DNA from: Halomonas sp. ALS9
GTDB taxonomy: Bacteria > Pseudomonadota > Gammaproteobacteria > Pseudomonadales > Halomonadaceae
Assembly (NCBI RefSeq): GCF_001651035.1
Contig: NZ_LXRG01000192.1
Location: forward strand, 372,001 to 436,000
Length of the DNA stretch: 64,000 bases
Direction of reading: 5' to 3'
In this document: positions 19,385 to 27,538 of the stretch, one piece after another
Numbering within the stretch: position 1 is the first letter of the stretch
Layout: each line of letters begins with the position of its first letter
Notes under the pieces: generated by a model
Seen by the model: the letters and a program-made list of their open reading frames with translations, nothing else
What the model was told of the DNA's origin: nothing
The model's database searches: none
Made by a program: the position numbers and the translations under genes

Positions 19385-20023
19385 ATGAAGATTGCACTGA
19401 TTGGCGCTAGCGGATTTATTGGTTCCGCCCTGTTAACCGAGGCACTCTCCCGCGGTCATCACGTGACGGCGTTAGTGACTCGCCCTGAACGGGTGGCACC
19501 ACAGGAGAATGTCACTATCGTTAAAACCGATGTATTAAATACTGATGAACTCGCCGGTCAGCTTCGCGGTTTTGAAGCCGTTATTAGTGCCTTTAGCGGC
19601 CATGCCCAGGAGAACGTTTACGACTACTATCTCAAAGGCTTTAATTCGATTTTGGCCGCCACCCAACACGCTTCTGTGCCTAGATTACTGGTAGTAGGTG
19701 GCGCGGCCACACTCGAGGTAGCGCCAGGTAAGCTTTTGTTAGATGCGCCGGGGTTCCCGGCAGAGTATCGGGCTACAGCGGAAGGGGCGAAAACGGCCCT
19801 TAAAACACTGCGCGCGCAAACGGCTCAAGCGTGGACATTTCTCTCCCCCGCCGCTGAGATATTCCCTGGCGAGCGCACGGGCAGTTTCCGGCTTGGCACC
19901 GATACGCTACTCACTGATAGCGAAGGTAAAAGCCGTATTTCCGTACAGGATTACGCCATCGCCATGATTGATGAGCTGGAAAACTCACACCATACCAATC
20001 AGCGGTTCTGCACCGCGTACTGA
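19385..20023 (+). CDS. NAD(P)-binding epimerase-like reductase (YwnB/NmrA-like)
   Basis: A 212-residue protein with an N-terminal Rossmann motif (GASGFIGSALLTEALSRGHHVTALV, residues 8-32). The atypical SDR layout matches proteins often annotated as NADH-flavin reductases (VVGGAATLEVAPGKLLLDAPGFP). It lacks the YxxxK pair of classical SDRs. The role is unknown; related proteins respond to oxidants or electrophiles. GAAGGAG precedes the ATG. It is divergent from the LysR gene and ends in a strong terminator. Confidence 0.82.
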   Translation: MKIALIGASGFIGSALLTEALSRGHHVTALVTRPERVAPQENVTIVKTDVLNTDELAGQLRGFEAVISAFSGHAQENVYDYYLKGFNSILAATQHASVPRLLVVGGAATLEVAPGKLLLDAPGFPAEYRATAEGAKTALKTLRAQTAQAWTFLSPAAEIFPGERTGSFRLGTDTLLTDSEGKSRISVQDYAIAMIDELENSHHTNQRFCTAY

Positions 20024-20033
20024 GCCAGTTCCC

Positions 20034-20072
20034 ATAACCCCCTCACCTGAGATTGGAGAGGGGGTTATCTTT
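20034..20072 (+). terminator. Intrinsic terminator after the reductase gene
   Basis: An 11-bp perfect stem, ATAACCCCCTC (20034-20044) with GAGGGGGTTAT (20058-20068), has a 13-nt loop followed by CTTT. Confidence 0.75.
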
Positions 20073-20314
20073 AATTCACCGTAATACTCATCAGTCATAT
20101 TTAACTACGTGAATTAATCCAAACACCACCCGACTACACATTAACTAACAACTGCGTATTAAAAAGTTACTTATAAGGCATTTCTTACATAGGTATAGCG
20201 AATCTCTTACAAATACTATCAACAATATCCTACATACACAGCCGCCAATACCTTCAACAATCATGTAGACATAAATAAAGAAATACTAAAAAACTTGCAC
20301 ACTTGTGACAGCTA

Positions 20315-20333
20315 ATGAACTTGATAGGTTCAT
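20315..20333. promoter_or_regulatory. Inverted repeat ATGAAC-N7-GTTCAT
   Basis: Six-base perfect arms with a 7-bp spacer lie 86 bp upstream of the acyltransferase start. The shape fits a dimeric activator or repressor site; the binding protein is unknown. Confidence 0.45.
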
Positions 20334-20361
20334 AATCAATTACTCAGACATGCACGCGCAT

Positions 20362-20391
20362 AGAGCTCACATTAATAGAACTCGCATTAAC
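20362..20391 (+). repeat. Tandem 15-bp direct repeat before the acyltransferase
   Basis: AGAGCTCACATTAAT (20362-20376) is followed immediately by AGAACTCGCATTAAC (20377-20391), identical at 12 of 15 positions. Tandem half-sites close to a start codon are typical of AraC-type activator binding. Confidence 0.5.
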
Positions 20392-20418
20392 TGACCCAAT
20401 TACTGCAAGGAAAAGATC

Positions 20419-21264
20419 ATGAAAGCCAATACCGATCTCGTTAAGATAGGCAACCATTGCGTGCATGTAGAGTTTTATCAACAGCCTCAAAATACTGAAA
20501 GTATTATTATGGTCAACGGTGCACTAGCTACCACGGCCTCTTTTACCAATTGTGTCAAATACTTGAGTGACGGGTTAAACGTTATCCTGTTTGATTTGCC
20601 TTTTGCCGGCCAGTCGAAACCGCATAACCCTGTGGGTGGCATCATTACCAAGGATGATGAAGTTAATATCCTCCTAGCTCTGATTGAACGTTACCAGCCA
20701 ACGTCGCTACTTTCCGTTTCTTGGGGAGGCTATGCCGCCATGATGGCATTGGCGCAATCCCCCACATCGATTAAAAGAGCGGTGCTAGCCTCATTTTCAA
20801 CTCAGCTTAACGTCGGCATGCTGCGCTATATCAATGGTGCTCGCCATTATATTCAAATTGGCGATGTCAAAACCGCTGCTAACTTGCTTAATGAAGAAGT
20901 AGGAAAATACTTACCCCGCTTATTAAAATATATCAATTACCGGCACCTCTCACGCTTAGATGATCAAGAACTTCAACAGGTTTGCTTTCATATCGAGCAA
21001 ATACTTTCCATGAACGACACCGACTATGAGCAACTGCTGGGTAATATTGAGATACCAACGCTTTTCGTTAATGGCAAACTGGATGAGTACACGACGCCAG
21101 AAGACATCCTAATCGCCGACGACTATATGCCGAAGTGCGAGTTTGAAGTCGTGCCCAATGCAGGCCATTTTCTTGACCTTGAGCATGCTGACGCAAGGCA
21201 GCGAATGGAAAAAATCCTGCGCGGCTTCTTGATTCCAGGCGAGCTTGAAAGACAGGTTGCCTAA
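20419..21264 (+). CDS. PhaG/RhlA-family 3-hydroxyacyl transferase
   Basis: This 281-residue alpha/beta-hydrolase-fold protein is clearly of the PhaG/RhlA family. It shares MVNGALATTASF, NVILFDLPFAGQSKPHN, ITKDDEVNILLALIER and AGHFLDLE with both. The catalytic triad Ser101 (SWGG), Asp222 (NGKLDEYTT) and His250 (AGHFLD) falls at the positions of RhlA Ser102/Asp223/His251. RhlA joins two 3-hydroxyacyl groups into HAA, the lipid precursor of rhamnolipids; PhaG links fatty-acid synthesis to medium-chain PHA. Sequence reading cannot separate the two. No rhlB or PHA synthase gene is nearby. AAGGA precedes the ATG, and the gene stands alone between two terminators. Confidence 0.85.
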   Translation: MKANTDLVKIGNHCVHVEFYQQPQNTESIIMVNGALATTASFTNCVKYLSDGLNVILFDLPFAGQSKPHNPVGGIITKDDEVNILLALIERYQPTSLLSVSWGGYAAMMALAQSPTSIKRAVLASFSTQLNVGMLRYINGARHYIQIGDVKTAANLLNEEVGKYLPRLLKYINYRHLSRLDDQELQQVCFHIEQILSMNDTDYEQLLGNIEIPTLFVNGKLDEYTTPEDILIADDYMPKCEFEVVPNAGHFLDLEHADARQRMEKILRGFLIPGELERQVA

Positions 21265-21309
21265 GCCAAGACGGGAACTGTCTATCACCGCTATTCAACA
21301 ACACAGAGC

Positions 21310-21348
21310 CACCTCGCTAAGCGCCATAACCGCTTAGCGAGGTGTTTT
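21310..21348 (+). terminator. Strong intrinsic terminator after the PhaG/RhlA-like gene
   Basis: A 14-bp perfect stem, CACCTCGCTAAGCG (21310-21323) with CGCTTAGCGAGGTG (21331-21344), has a 7-nt loop followed by TTTT. Confidence 0.88.
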
Positions 21349-21384
21349 GATATGGCTTTTAGCAAAAAAAACGACCGCATCATC

Positions 21385-22680
21385 TCAAGGATTAAGGGCT
21401 ACCTGCATCAACGCACCCACCGCCAACGGCATCACTGCTTCATCAAAGTCAAAGCTGGCGTGATGATGGCCAGCCGCAAGATCAGCGCCAAAAATCATGT
21501 AAGTCGCCTGACCACCACGCTCCATCACCCTGGCCATTAGCGAGGTGGCATCTTCAGAGCCTGCAGGCGTCACGTCGTGCCTCACTAACTGGGAGATGCC
21601 GGGGTAATCGGCGAGGCAAGCGGCAATTTTTTCTACCAAATCAGGACTAGCGGCACACGCACTAGCAGCGCCTACGCGCTCGGTAGAGATGCTTACTCCC
21701 TGCATAGCGGCGGCCCCTTTGAGCACCTCAAAGGCACGGTTTCCCATATAGCTGTTTATATCCGCAGTGGCGCCTCGGGTCTCCAGCGTTAACAGCGCGC
21801 TATCGGCAATGATATTGCGCCCACTCCCGGCATGCAGTTGACCAACATTAATCCGCGCAGCGCCTTGGCTGTGTGGGGCGATGGCGTGTAAACCCAGGGT
21901 CGCCTGGGCTGCCGCCAGTAGCGCATTGTGGCCAATCTCTGGCTGCCCGCCGGCATGTGCCGCCTTCCCCGAAAAGTGAACATCCAGCTTGGTGGTGGCC
22001 AGAAAGCCATCCGCCGCGCATATCACCTGGCCGCTGGGGTGGCCGAGGCCCAGATGCGTGGCGACCAGTCTGTCAACGTCATCGACGACTCCCGCCTCGA
22101 CCATCGACTGAGCACCCCGAACGCCCTCTTCGGCGGGTTGGAAAATCAATTTTATTTTGCCAACCAACTGACTGGAAAATTGGCTCAACAGTTCGGCCAT
22201 TCCCAAGCCAATGGTGGCATGCCCATCATGGCCGCAGGCGTGCATTGAGCCTTGATTGAGCGAGTGAAAACCCTCTTGGTAAGGGCGGTGATTGCCCTCG
22301 CTGGACTCTACGATGGGTAAGGCATCAAGGTCGAAACGAAACGCCTGGGTTGGCCCAGGGCGCTGCGTATCCAGTGTGCCCACCACGCCGGTAAAGCCCC
22401 CTTCCAGGGCAGGCAACCAACGTTCAATGGCACCCTGTGTGCGCGCACGTGCCAAGGCTTCTTCCAGGGTTTGCCTATCCGGCACGCCCATGCGTGCGCA
22501 ACCACTCACCACCGCTTGCCCCAGTTGAACGCTAAACCCCAGTTGGCTAAGCCGTTCAGCCACAAGGCTGGCGGTGCGAAACTCCATCCACCCCTGCTCG
22601 GGGTAGCGATGAAAGTCACGCCGCTGGGCATTGAGTTGGGGGGTGATAGCGTTAGCAGCATCCACAATATTCGCGTTCAT
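21385..22680 (-). CDS. M20 family amidohydrolase, AbgA-like
   Basis: A 431-residue metal-dependent amidohydrolase of the M20D/AbgA type. In E. coli, AbgA with AbgB cleaves p-aminobenzoyl-glutamate. Metal ligands are visible in SMHACGHDGHAT (about 147-158) and FQPAEEGVRGA (Glu-Glu, about 180-190), with the C-terminal GADLAAGHHHASFDFDE. The opening DFHRYPEQGWMEFRT is the usual M20D start. It has the long insert after residue 60 seen in AbgA-like proteins. No AbgB or AbgT partner is adjacent. It follows the GNAT gene by 15 nt, so the two are probably one transcript, perhaps acting on N-acylated amino acids. Confidence 0.85.
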   Translation of the reverse strand: MNANIVDAANAITPQLNAQRRDFHRYPEQGWMEFRTASLVAERLSQLGFSVQLGQAVVSGCARMGVPDRQTLEEALARARTQGAIERWLPALEGGFTGVVGTLDTQRPGPTQAFRFDLDALPIVESSEGNHRPYQEGFHSLNQGSMHACGHDGHATIGLGMAELLSQFSSQLVGKIKLIFQPAEEGVRGAQSMVEAGVVDDVDRLVATHLGLGHPSGQVICAADGFLATTKLDVHFSGKAAHAGGQPEIGHNALLAAAQATLGLHAIAPHSQGAARINVGQLHAGSGRNIIADSALLTLETRGATADINSYMGNRAFEVLKGAAAMQGVSISTERVGAASACAASPDLVEKIAACLADYPGISQLVRHDVTPAGSEDATSLMARVMERGGQATYMIFGADLAAGHHHASFDFDEAVMPLAVGALMQVALNP

Positions 22681-22695
22681 AAGGTCTCTCCACCG

Positions 22696-23565
22696 CTAGC
22701 CCATGGCCTGAGATATCAAGCCAAAGCGCGTTAACGGCCCCTCCTCAATGCTCTCGCCATAGTACATGCGGGTCACTTCGTCGACGCAGTTGAGTCCTGA
22801 AGCAGTCAGCCAGCTATCATCGTCGGGATCCACTAAGTCGATGCGTATAAATTCTCCCTCACTCTCCGCCAGCAGCGCCAATACCAACGCCTGAGCCTGT
22901 TCAGCACTGCGTGCCAGAATAGGGCCTATTTGCGCACCGCGCCCATACGTTCGCTTCAGCGCTACCCCTTCAATCACGCCCGCCTTTTCAATCACCATCC
23001 CATGGGTAGCCGATTGAGCGACCACCGCATGAGCCGGACTGTCGGGTGAGAGAGCAACCAGCGCCGCCTGATCGCTTGCCTGCATCGCACGTAAACCCGG
23101 CAGCGGCGGCGCAAGCGGTGTATCGGTGACTATCCCTTGGTATTGGCAGATCCGATTGCATGCCTCAAAACCCATCTTTTGGTACAGAGGCCGGCCCGCG
23201 GCCGTGGCTACTAATAGCAGCGTCCGGTCACCCGCCAGCGCCATCAACCGCACCATCATCTCGCGCCCCAGCCCGAGGCCCTGCCACTCGTCGCTAATAA
23301 CCACCAGCCCCAGGGTGGCCATAGCCCCTTGATTGAAGCAGAGCCCAGTGCCCACCAGTTCACCGTCGATGCTCTCCAGAGCGACGCCCTCTCCCACATC
23401 AAGCATTTGGCGCCAATCGTCGATGCGATGGGGCCAGCCAAGTTTATGGGACAGGCTATGCGCCGCCTCAAGATCGTTAACGGTTATTGTTCGCCACGTT
23501 AAGCCCTCACGTTCAAAGCGGGCAGTCGCGTTAGCTGAAGCAGACGTCAAAGGGGAGTGGGTCAT
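22696..23565 (-). CDS. GNAT family acetyltransferase with two domains
   Basis: A 289-residue protein. Residues about 18-150 form a GNAT domain with the acetyl-CoA loop (SDEWQGLGLGREMMVRL) and the family's LLLVATAAGRPLYQKMGFE. A second, weaker C-terminal half (about 155-289) resembles the GNAT C-terminal domain of the YitH/HmuY-type acetyltransferases. The acceptor is unknown. Its coupling with the downstream M20 amidohydrolase hints at acetylation and deacetylation of a small amine; this is inference only. Confidence 0.8.
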   Translation of the reverse strand: MTHSPLTSASANATARFEREGLTWRTITVNDLEAAHSLSHKLGWPHRIDDWRQMLDVGEGVALESIDGELVGTGLCFNQGAMATLGLVVISDEWQGLGLGREMMVRLMALAGDRTLLLVATAAGRPLYQKMGFEACNRICQYQGIVTDTPLAPPLPGLRAMQASDQAALVALSPDSPAHAVVAQSATHGMVIEKAGVIEGVALKRTYGRGAQIGPILARSAEQAQALVLALLAESEGEFIRIDLVDPDDDSWLTASGLNCVDEVTRMYYGESIEEGPLTRFGLISQAMG

Positions 23566-23801
23566 CGCACTATTTTCCTTGAACTGGTGTTGATCGGTTT
23601 GCCGCTACTTTGGCACTCAGGGCGACGCGATGCCACGCCGTAAACGAGCGCTTTGCGCAATTCAGCAGATTTAACCGTCGCTGCTATAGGTGAGCGCATC
23701 ACCTGCGCCCAAGCACCCTGTACTCAGCACCCCATGCTGGGGCATCCGACCTAGGATGGTAGGTAAACGAAAACGCTATTGAACTAACTTCAAGGACTCT
23801 T

Positions 23802-25277
23802 ATGCCAAGTTTCGATCCTGCCCGCATTGCCTTGCCCTGTGCGCACTTTATTCAAGGCCAGCACGTAACTGACCCAAGCGCGCTCAGCGTATCCCGTCCC
23901 TCCGACGGGGCCGTCTATGCCGAGTTGCCCATGGCCGATGCCAATCGCGTCGATGATGCTGTCACCAGTGCCCACCAAGCGTTTGTGCGCGGCGACTGGT
24001 CACGCTGCGCGCCGCGGGAGCGGGCACGTATCATGCGCCGCTGGGCGGATCTGATTGAAGCCGATATTGACTATCTCGCCCCACTGGAATCACTCGGCTC
24101 CACCCGGCCGATCGACCAGACGCGGGCCTGGGATGTGCCCTACACCGCCGAGGGTATTCGCTTCTTTGCGGAATTCGCCGACAAACACGGCGGCGAGGTC
24201 GCGGCGACCGCCCACGACCACCTGGGTATGCAGATTGCCGAACCGCTCGGCGTGGTTGGCGCGATCGCCCCGTGGAACTTTCCCCTCAGCATGACCTGCT
24301 GGAAAGTCGCTCCCGCCCTGGCAGCGGGCAACACGGTGGTGCTTAAGCCCTCCGAAATGACGCCTTTCACCGCCGTGCGGCTGGCCGAGCTAGCCATCAA
24401 GGCGGGCATGCCGCCAGGGGTGTTCAACGTCATTCAGGGTAATGGGCCGGTCACTGGCGACGCGCTATGCCGTCACCCCTATGTGGCCAAAGTCACCTTC
24501 ACCGGCTCAACGGTGACCGGGCGCACCATCATGGGCGCCTGTGCCGAAACCGGGCCCAAGCCGGTCACCCTGGAGCTGGGTGGCAAGAGCCCGCAGCTGG
24601 TGTTTGCCGATATCCCGGATATTGATCGCACCGCTAAAACCCTCGCCGCGGCGATTACCGGCAACGCCGGGCAAGTGTGTGTAGCAGGCTCGCGGCTATT
24701 GATCCAACGCGAACTGCTTGAGCCCATGATTGAACGGCTTAGCGGGCTTTTCAAAGCCCTTACCCCAGGTCACACCTGGCAGGCAGGCGGTTGGTTTTCA
24801 CCGATTATTTCCAACACCCAGCTGACCCGCATTGAATCGATTGTAGCGTGCTCCCGCGAGGCGGGCGCTGAATTGCTGGCCGGGGGAGAGCGCTTCGAAC
24901 GCCATGATGGCGGCCATTTTTATCAGCCCACCCTGCTGCATACAAACGATCGACACAATCCCGCCGTGGAGGAAGAAATCTTCGGGCCCGTGCTGACCAT
25001 TCAAACCTTCGACAGTGAAGAAGAGGCACTAGCGCTGGCCGAGCACGATGTTTACGGCCTGGCAGCCGGTATTCATACCGCTGACCTGGGGCGTGCGCTG
25101 CGCACGGTAAGAAAGCTCTCGGCGGGCACGGTATGGGTTAACCGTTACGGCCGCAGTAACGACTACATTCTTCCCACTGGCGGCTACAAACGCTCTGGGG
25201 TGGGCCGGGACTTGGGGCGTGCTGCCTTTGACGCCTGCCTGCAGCATAAAAGCGTGCTGATCGATCTCGACCAGTGA
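23802..25277 (+). CDS. NAD(P)-dependent aldehyde dehydrogenase, PuuC-like
   Basis: A 491-residue ALDH of the class used on aminoaldehydes such as gamma-glutamyl-aminobutyraldehyde. Features are PWNFPLSMTCWKVAPALAAGNTVVLKPSE (cofactor region, about 163-191), the catalytic Glu in ELGGKSPQ (about 261) and the nucleophile Cys in GQVCVAGSRL (about 295). It ends with the normal GGYKRSGVGRDLG segment. CAAGGA precedes the ATG. It starts the long plus-strand catabolic cluster and is 52 nt upstream of an FAD oxidase. Confidence 0.9.
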   Translation: MPSFDPARIALPCAHFIQGQHVTDPSALSVSRPSDGAVYAELPMADANRVDDAVTSAHQAFVRGDWSRCAPRERARIMRRWADLIEADIDYLAPLESLGSTRPIDQTRAWDVPYTAEGIRFFAEFADKHGGEVAATAHDHLGMQIAEPLGVVGAIAPWNFPLSMTCWKVAPALAAGNTVVLKPSEMTPFTAVRLAELAIKAGMPPGVFNVIQGNGPVTGDALCRHPYVAKVTFTGSTVTGRTIMGACAETGPKPVTLELGGKSPQLVFADIPDIDRTAKTLAAAITGNAGQVCVAGSRLLIQRELLEPMIERLSGLFKALTPGHTWQAGGWFSPIISNTQLTRIESIVACSREAGAELLAGGERFERHDGGHFYQPTLLHTNDRHNPAVEEEIFGPVLTIQTFDSEEEALALAEHDVYGLAAGIHTADLGRALRTVRKLSAGTVWVNRYGRSNDYILPTGGYKRSGVGRDLGRAAFDACLQHKSVLIDLDQ

Positions 25278-25329
25278 GTGACACCGCGTATTGGATGGTT
25301 ACTTTATCTATCAACTAGAGGTAGCAAGC

Positions 25330-26661
25330 ATGTTTATCAACGTGGACGCTGTGCACGACTCTCCTACCCTTCCCGAGCAGGTGGATGTGGTGGTGATCGG
25401 TGGCGGCATTGTGGGGACTACTGCAGCCTATGAGTTGGCCCGACAGGGTGTATCGGTTGCCCTGCTGGAGAAGGGGCTTATCGGCGGCGAGCAGTCCAGC
25501 CGCAACTGGGGCTGGGTACGCCAGCAAAACCGCGATATGTTCGAACTGCCACTGGCCATGTATAGCCTTGATCGCTGGGAAGCGTTCTCTACCGAGTTGG
25601 GCCGCGATGTGGGGTTTCGGCGCAATGGTATTGTTTACACCACCGATAGCCAAGCCAGCCTTGCCAAGTGGGAGGCCTGGGGAAAACAGGCCCGGGAACG
25701 CGGCTTTATCAGCCATATGTTGAGTGCCGAAGAAGCCCGTGAGCGCTCACCAGGCAGCACCACACCCTGTATTGGCGGCGTTTGGTCGCCCAACGATGCC
25801 CAGGCAGAACCCTCAATGGCCTGTTCGGCCATCGCCACTGGGGCCCGTGAACACGGCGCCTATCTTCACCAAAACTGTGCGGTGCGCGGCCTGGATCTGC
25901 ATGACGGGCGTGTGAGTGGCGTGTGGACTGAACATGGATTGATAAAAACTTCGACGGTTATCTGTGCAGGCGGGGCCTGGAGCTCTCGCTTCTGCCGTCG
26001 CCACGGCGTTGAGCTCCCCTCGGCCAATATCATGGGCACCACACTGCAAACTACCGCCGCACCGGAGGTCACGCCGGGTTGTTTAATTACCCCCAAGGTC
26101 GCTCTACGCCGCCGCCTGGATGGCAGCTACACCTTGGCGCTGTCGGGCCTTGGCCGGGTGGAAATCAGCCCTCAGGGGCTTCGCTACGCGAGCAAATTCT
26201 ACGCCGCCTACCGCAGTAAATTAGCCAAGAAGCTGCAGATACGCATCGGTGCGTCTTTCTTTAACGGGCCAGAAGCGGCCGGCAGTTGGCAGTTTGATCA
26301 GGTATCGCCGTTTGAGCGCCAGCGCGTGCTTGACCCCGCCCCTGACCTACCTCAGGCACGTGCCGCCCTGGCTGCCCTACAGGCAGAGTACCCCGCGCTC
26401 AAAGGTGTCCATATTGCCCGCGCCTGGGGCGGCATGATCGATACCACACCGGATATGATACCGATCATCTCCCCGGTTGAGTCCATCCCCGGCTTTATCG
26501 TCGCCGCTGGCTTTAGCGGCCACGGCTTTGGCATTGGGCCTGGGGCAGGAAGGCTGGCGGCGGATTTAGCGACCAATGCAACGCCCGTTGTCGATCCTGC
26601 TCCTTACCACATCAAACGCTTCTCCGATGGCAGCCGTATCCGCCAGCCCGAAATGATGTGA
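25330..26661 (+). CDS. FAD-dependent amine/amino-acid oxidoreductase (DAO family)
   Basis: From ATG 25330 this is a 443-residue protein; the TTG start at 25291 has no ribosome binding site, while AGAGG precedes 25330. VVVIGGGIVGTTAAYELARQGVSVALLEKG is the FAD-binding Rossmann motif (about 22-51), followed by EQSSRNWGWVRQQNRD, which resembles the covalent-FAD region of sarcosine-oxidase relatives. GAWSSRFC and the C-terminal GFSGHGFGIGPGAGRLAADL are conserved family contacts. Enzymes of this family oxidise amines or N-substituted amino acids to imines with release of an aldehyde or ketone, which would suit the upstream aldehyde dehydrogenase. Substrate unknown. Confidence 0.87.
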   Translation: MFINVDAVHDSPTLPEQVDVVVIGGGIVGTTAAYELARQGVSVALLEKGLIGGEQSSRNWGWVRQQNRDMFELPLAMYSLDRWEAFSTELGRDVGFRRNGIVYTTDSQASLAKWEAWGKQARERGFISHMLSAEEARERSPGSTTPCIGGVWSPNDAQAEPSMACSAIATGAREHGAYLHQNCAVRGLDLHDGRVSGVWTEHGLIKTSTVICAGGAWSSRFCRRHGVELPSANIMGTTLQTTAAPEVTPGCLITPKVALRRRLDGSYTLALSGLGRVEISPQGLRYASKFYAAYRSKLAKKLQIRIGASFFNGPEAAGSWQFDQVSPFERQRVLDPAPDLPQARAALAALQAEYPALKGVHIARAWGGMIDTTPDMIPIISPVESIPGFIVAAGFSGHGFGIGPGAGRLAADLATNATPVVDPAPYHIKRFSDGSRIRQPEMM

Positions 26662-26829
26662 TCGGCCTGCCGCATTCTATGCTGCATCAATCCCAAAAAA
26701 AGGCGGTTTGTGTTAGCCGGGCGCGTACTTTCAGCGTCTGGCGCCTGCTCAAGAATGCTGTAATGAAATGAGTAGCTGCGCTAAGGACTCTCCAACTACT
26801 CCGATTACGACAAAAGAGGATCAAACACC

Positions 26830-27504
26830 ATGAGCGAGATTATGCGCCCTAAGTACATCACCTTTGATTGTTACGGCACTCTCACCAACTTCCAGATGGG
26901 GCGCATGACGCGCGAGATTTTTGCCGATCGCATCCCTGATGCTGAACGCATGGAGCGCTTCGTGCAGGACTTTGGCGCTTATCGTTACGATGAAGTACTC
27001 GGCGAGTGGAAACCCTATGCGGAGGTTCTCTGCAGCGCTCTGGAGCGCACCTGCAAACGCTGGGGCATCGAATACCGTGACAACGAAGGCATGCTCTATT
27101 ACCAGGCCGTGCCTACCTGGGGCCCACACCCAGACGTCATTGAGGGGCTGGCGAAAATTGCCGACAAAATCCCCCTGGTGATTTATTCCAACGCCGATGA
27201 CAGCCAAATCATGTCGAATGTGCAAAAGCTTGAGGTGCCCTTTCACAAGGTCTTCACCGCCGATACGTTCAAAGTTTACAAGCCACGTTTAGCCGCCTTC
27301 GAAGCCATGATCGACAGCCTGGACTGCCACCCCGAAGAGCTGTTGCACGTCTCATCCAGCTTCCGCTATGACCTTATCTCTGCCCACCTAATGGGCATCA
27401 AGAACAAGGCGTTTGTGGCCCGCAACCACGAGCCCTATTGCGACGGCTACGGGGCGACCAAGATTAACGATATCCGCGACTTGCCCGCGTTAGTCGGTCT
27501 TTAA
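26830..27504 (+). CDS. Type II haloacid dehalogenase-like HAD hydrolase
   Basis: A 224-residue HAD hydrolase. The nucleophile motif is FDCYGTL (about residues 12-18). The second motif is IYSNAD (about 118-123), the Lys is in FKVYKP (about 148) and SSSFRYDLISA (about 175-185) supplies the acidic motif. This is the L-2-haloacid dehalogenase arrangement, but many such proteins do not dehalogenate. Its place between two FAD oxidases suggests that it acts on a pathway intermediate, not on a haloacid; that is inference. AGAGGA precedes the start. Confidence 0.82.
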   Translation: MSEIMRPKYITFDCYGTLTNFQMGRMTREIFADRIPDAERMERFVQDFGAYRYDEVLGEWKPYAEVLCSALERTCKRWGIEYRDNEGMLYYQAVPTWGPHPDVIEGLAKIADKIPLVIYSNADDSQIMSNVQKLEVPFHKVFTADTFKVYKPRLAAFEAMIDSLDCHPEELLHVSSSFRYDLISAHLMGIKNKAFVARNHEPYCDGYGATKINDIRDLPALVGL

Positions 27505-27538
27505 GCTGACTGTTTCGCCCACCGTGCAGGAGCCGCCC

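Larger units (their letters stand above)
20074..20418 (+). other. AT-rich leader region of the PhaG/RhlA-like gene
   Basis: About 345 bp without a gene, markedly AT-rich compared with the surroundings. It contains the inverted repeat ATGAAC-N7-GTTCAT (20315-20333) and a tandem 15-bp direct repeat (20362-20391). No reading frame of note is seen. It most likely carries the promoter and regulator sites of the downstream acyltransferase gene. Confidence 0.6.
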
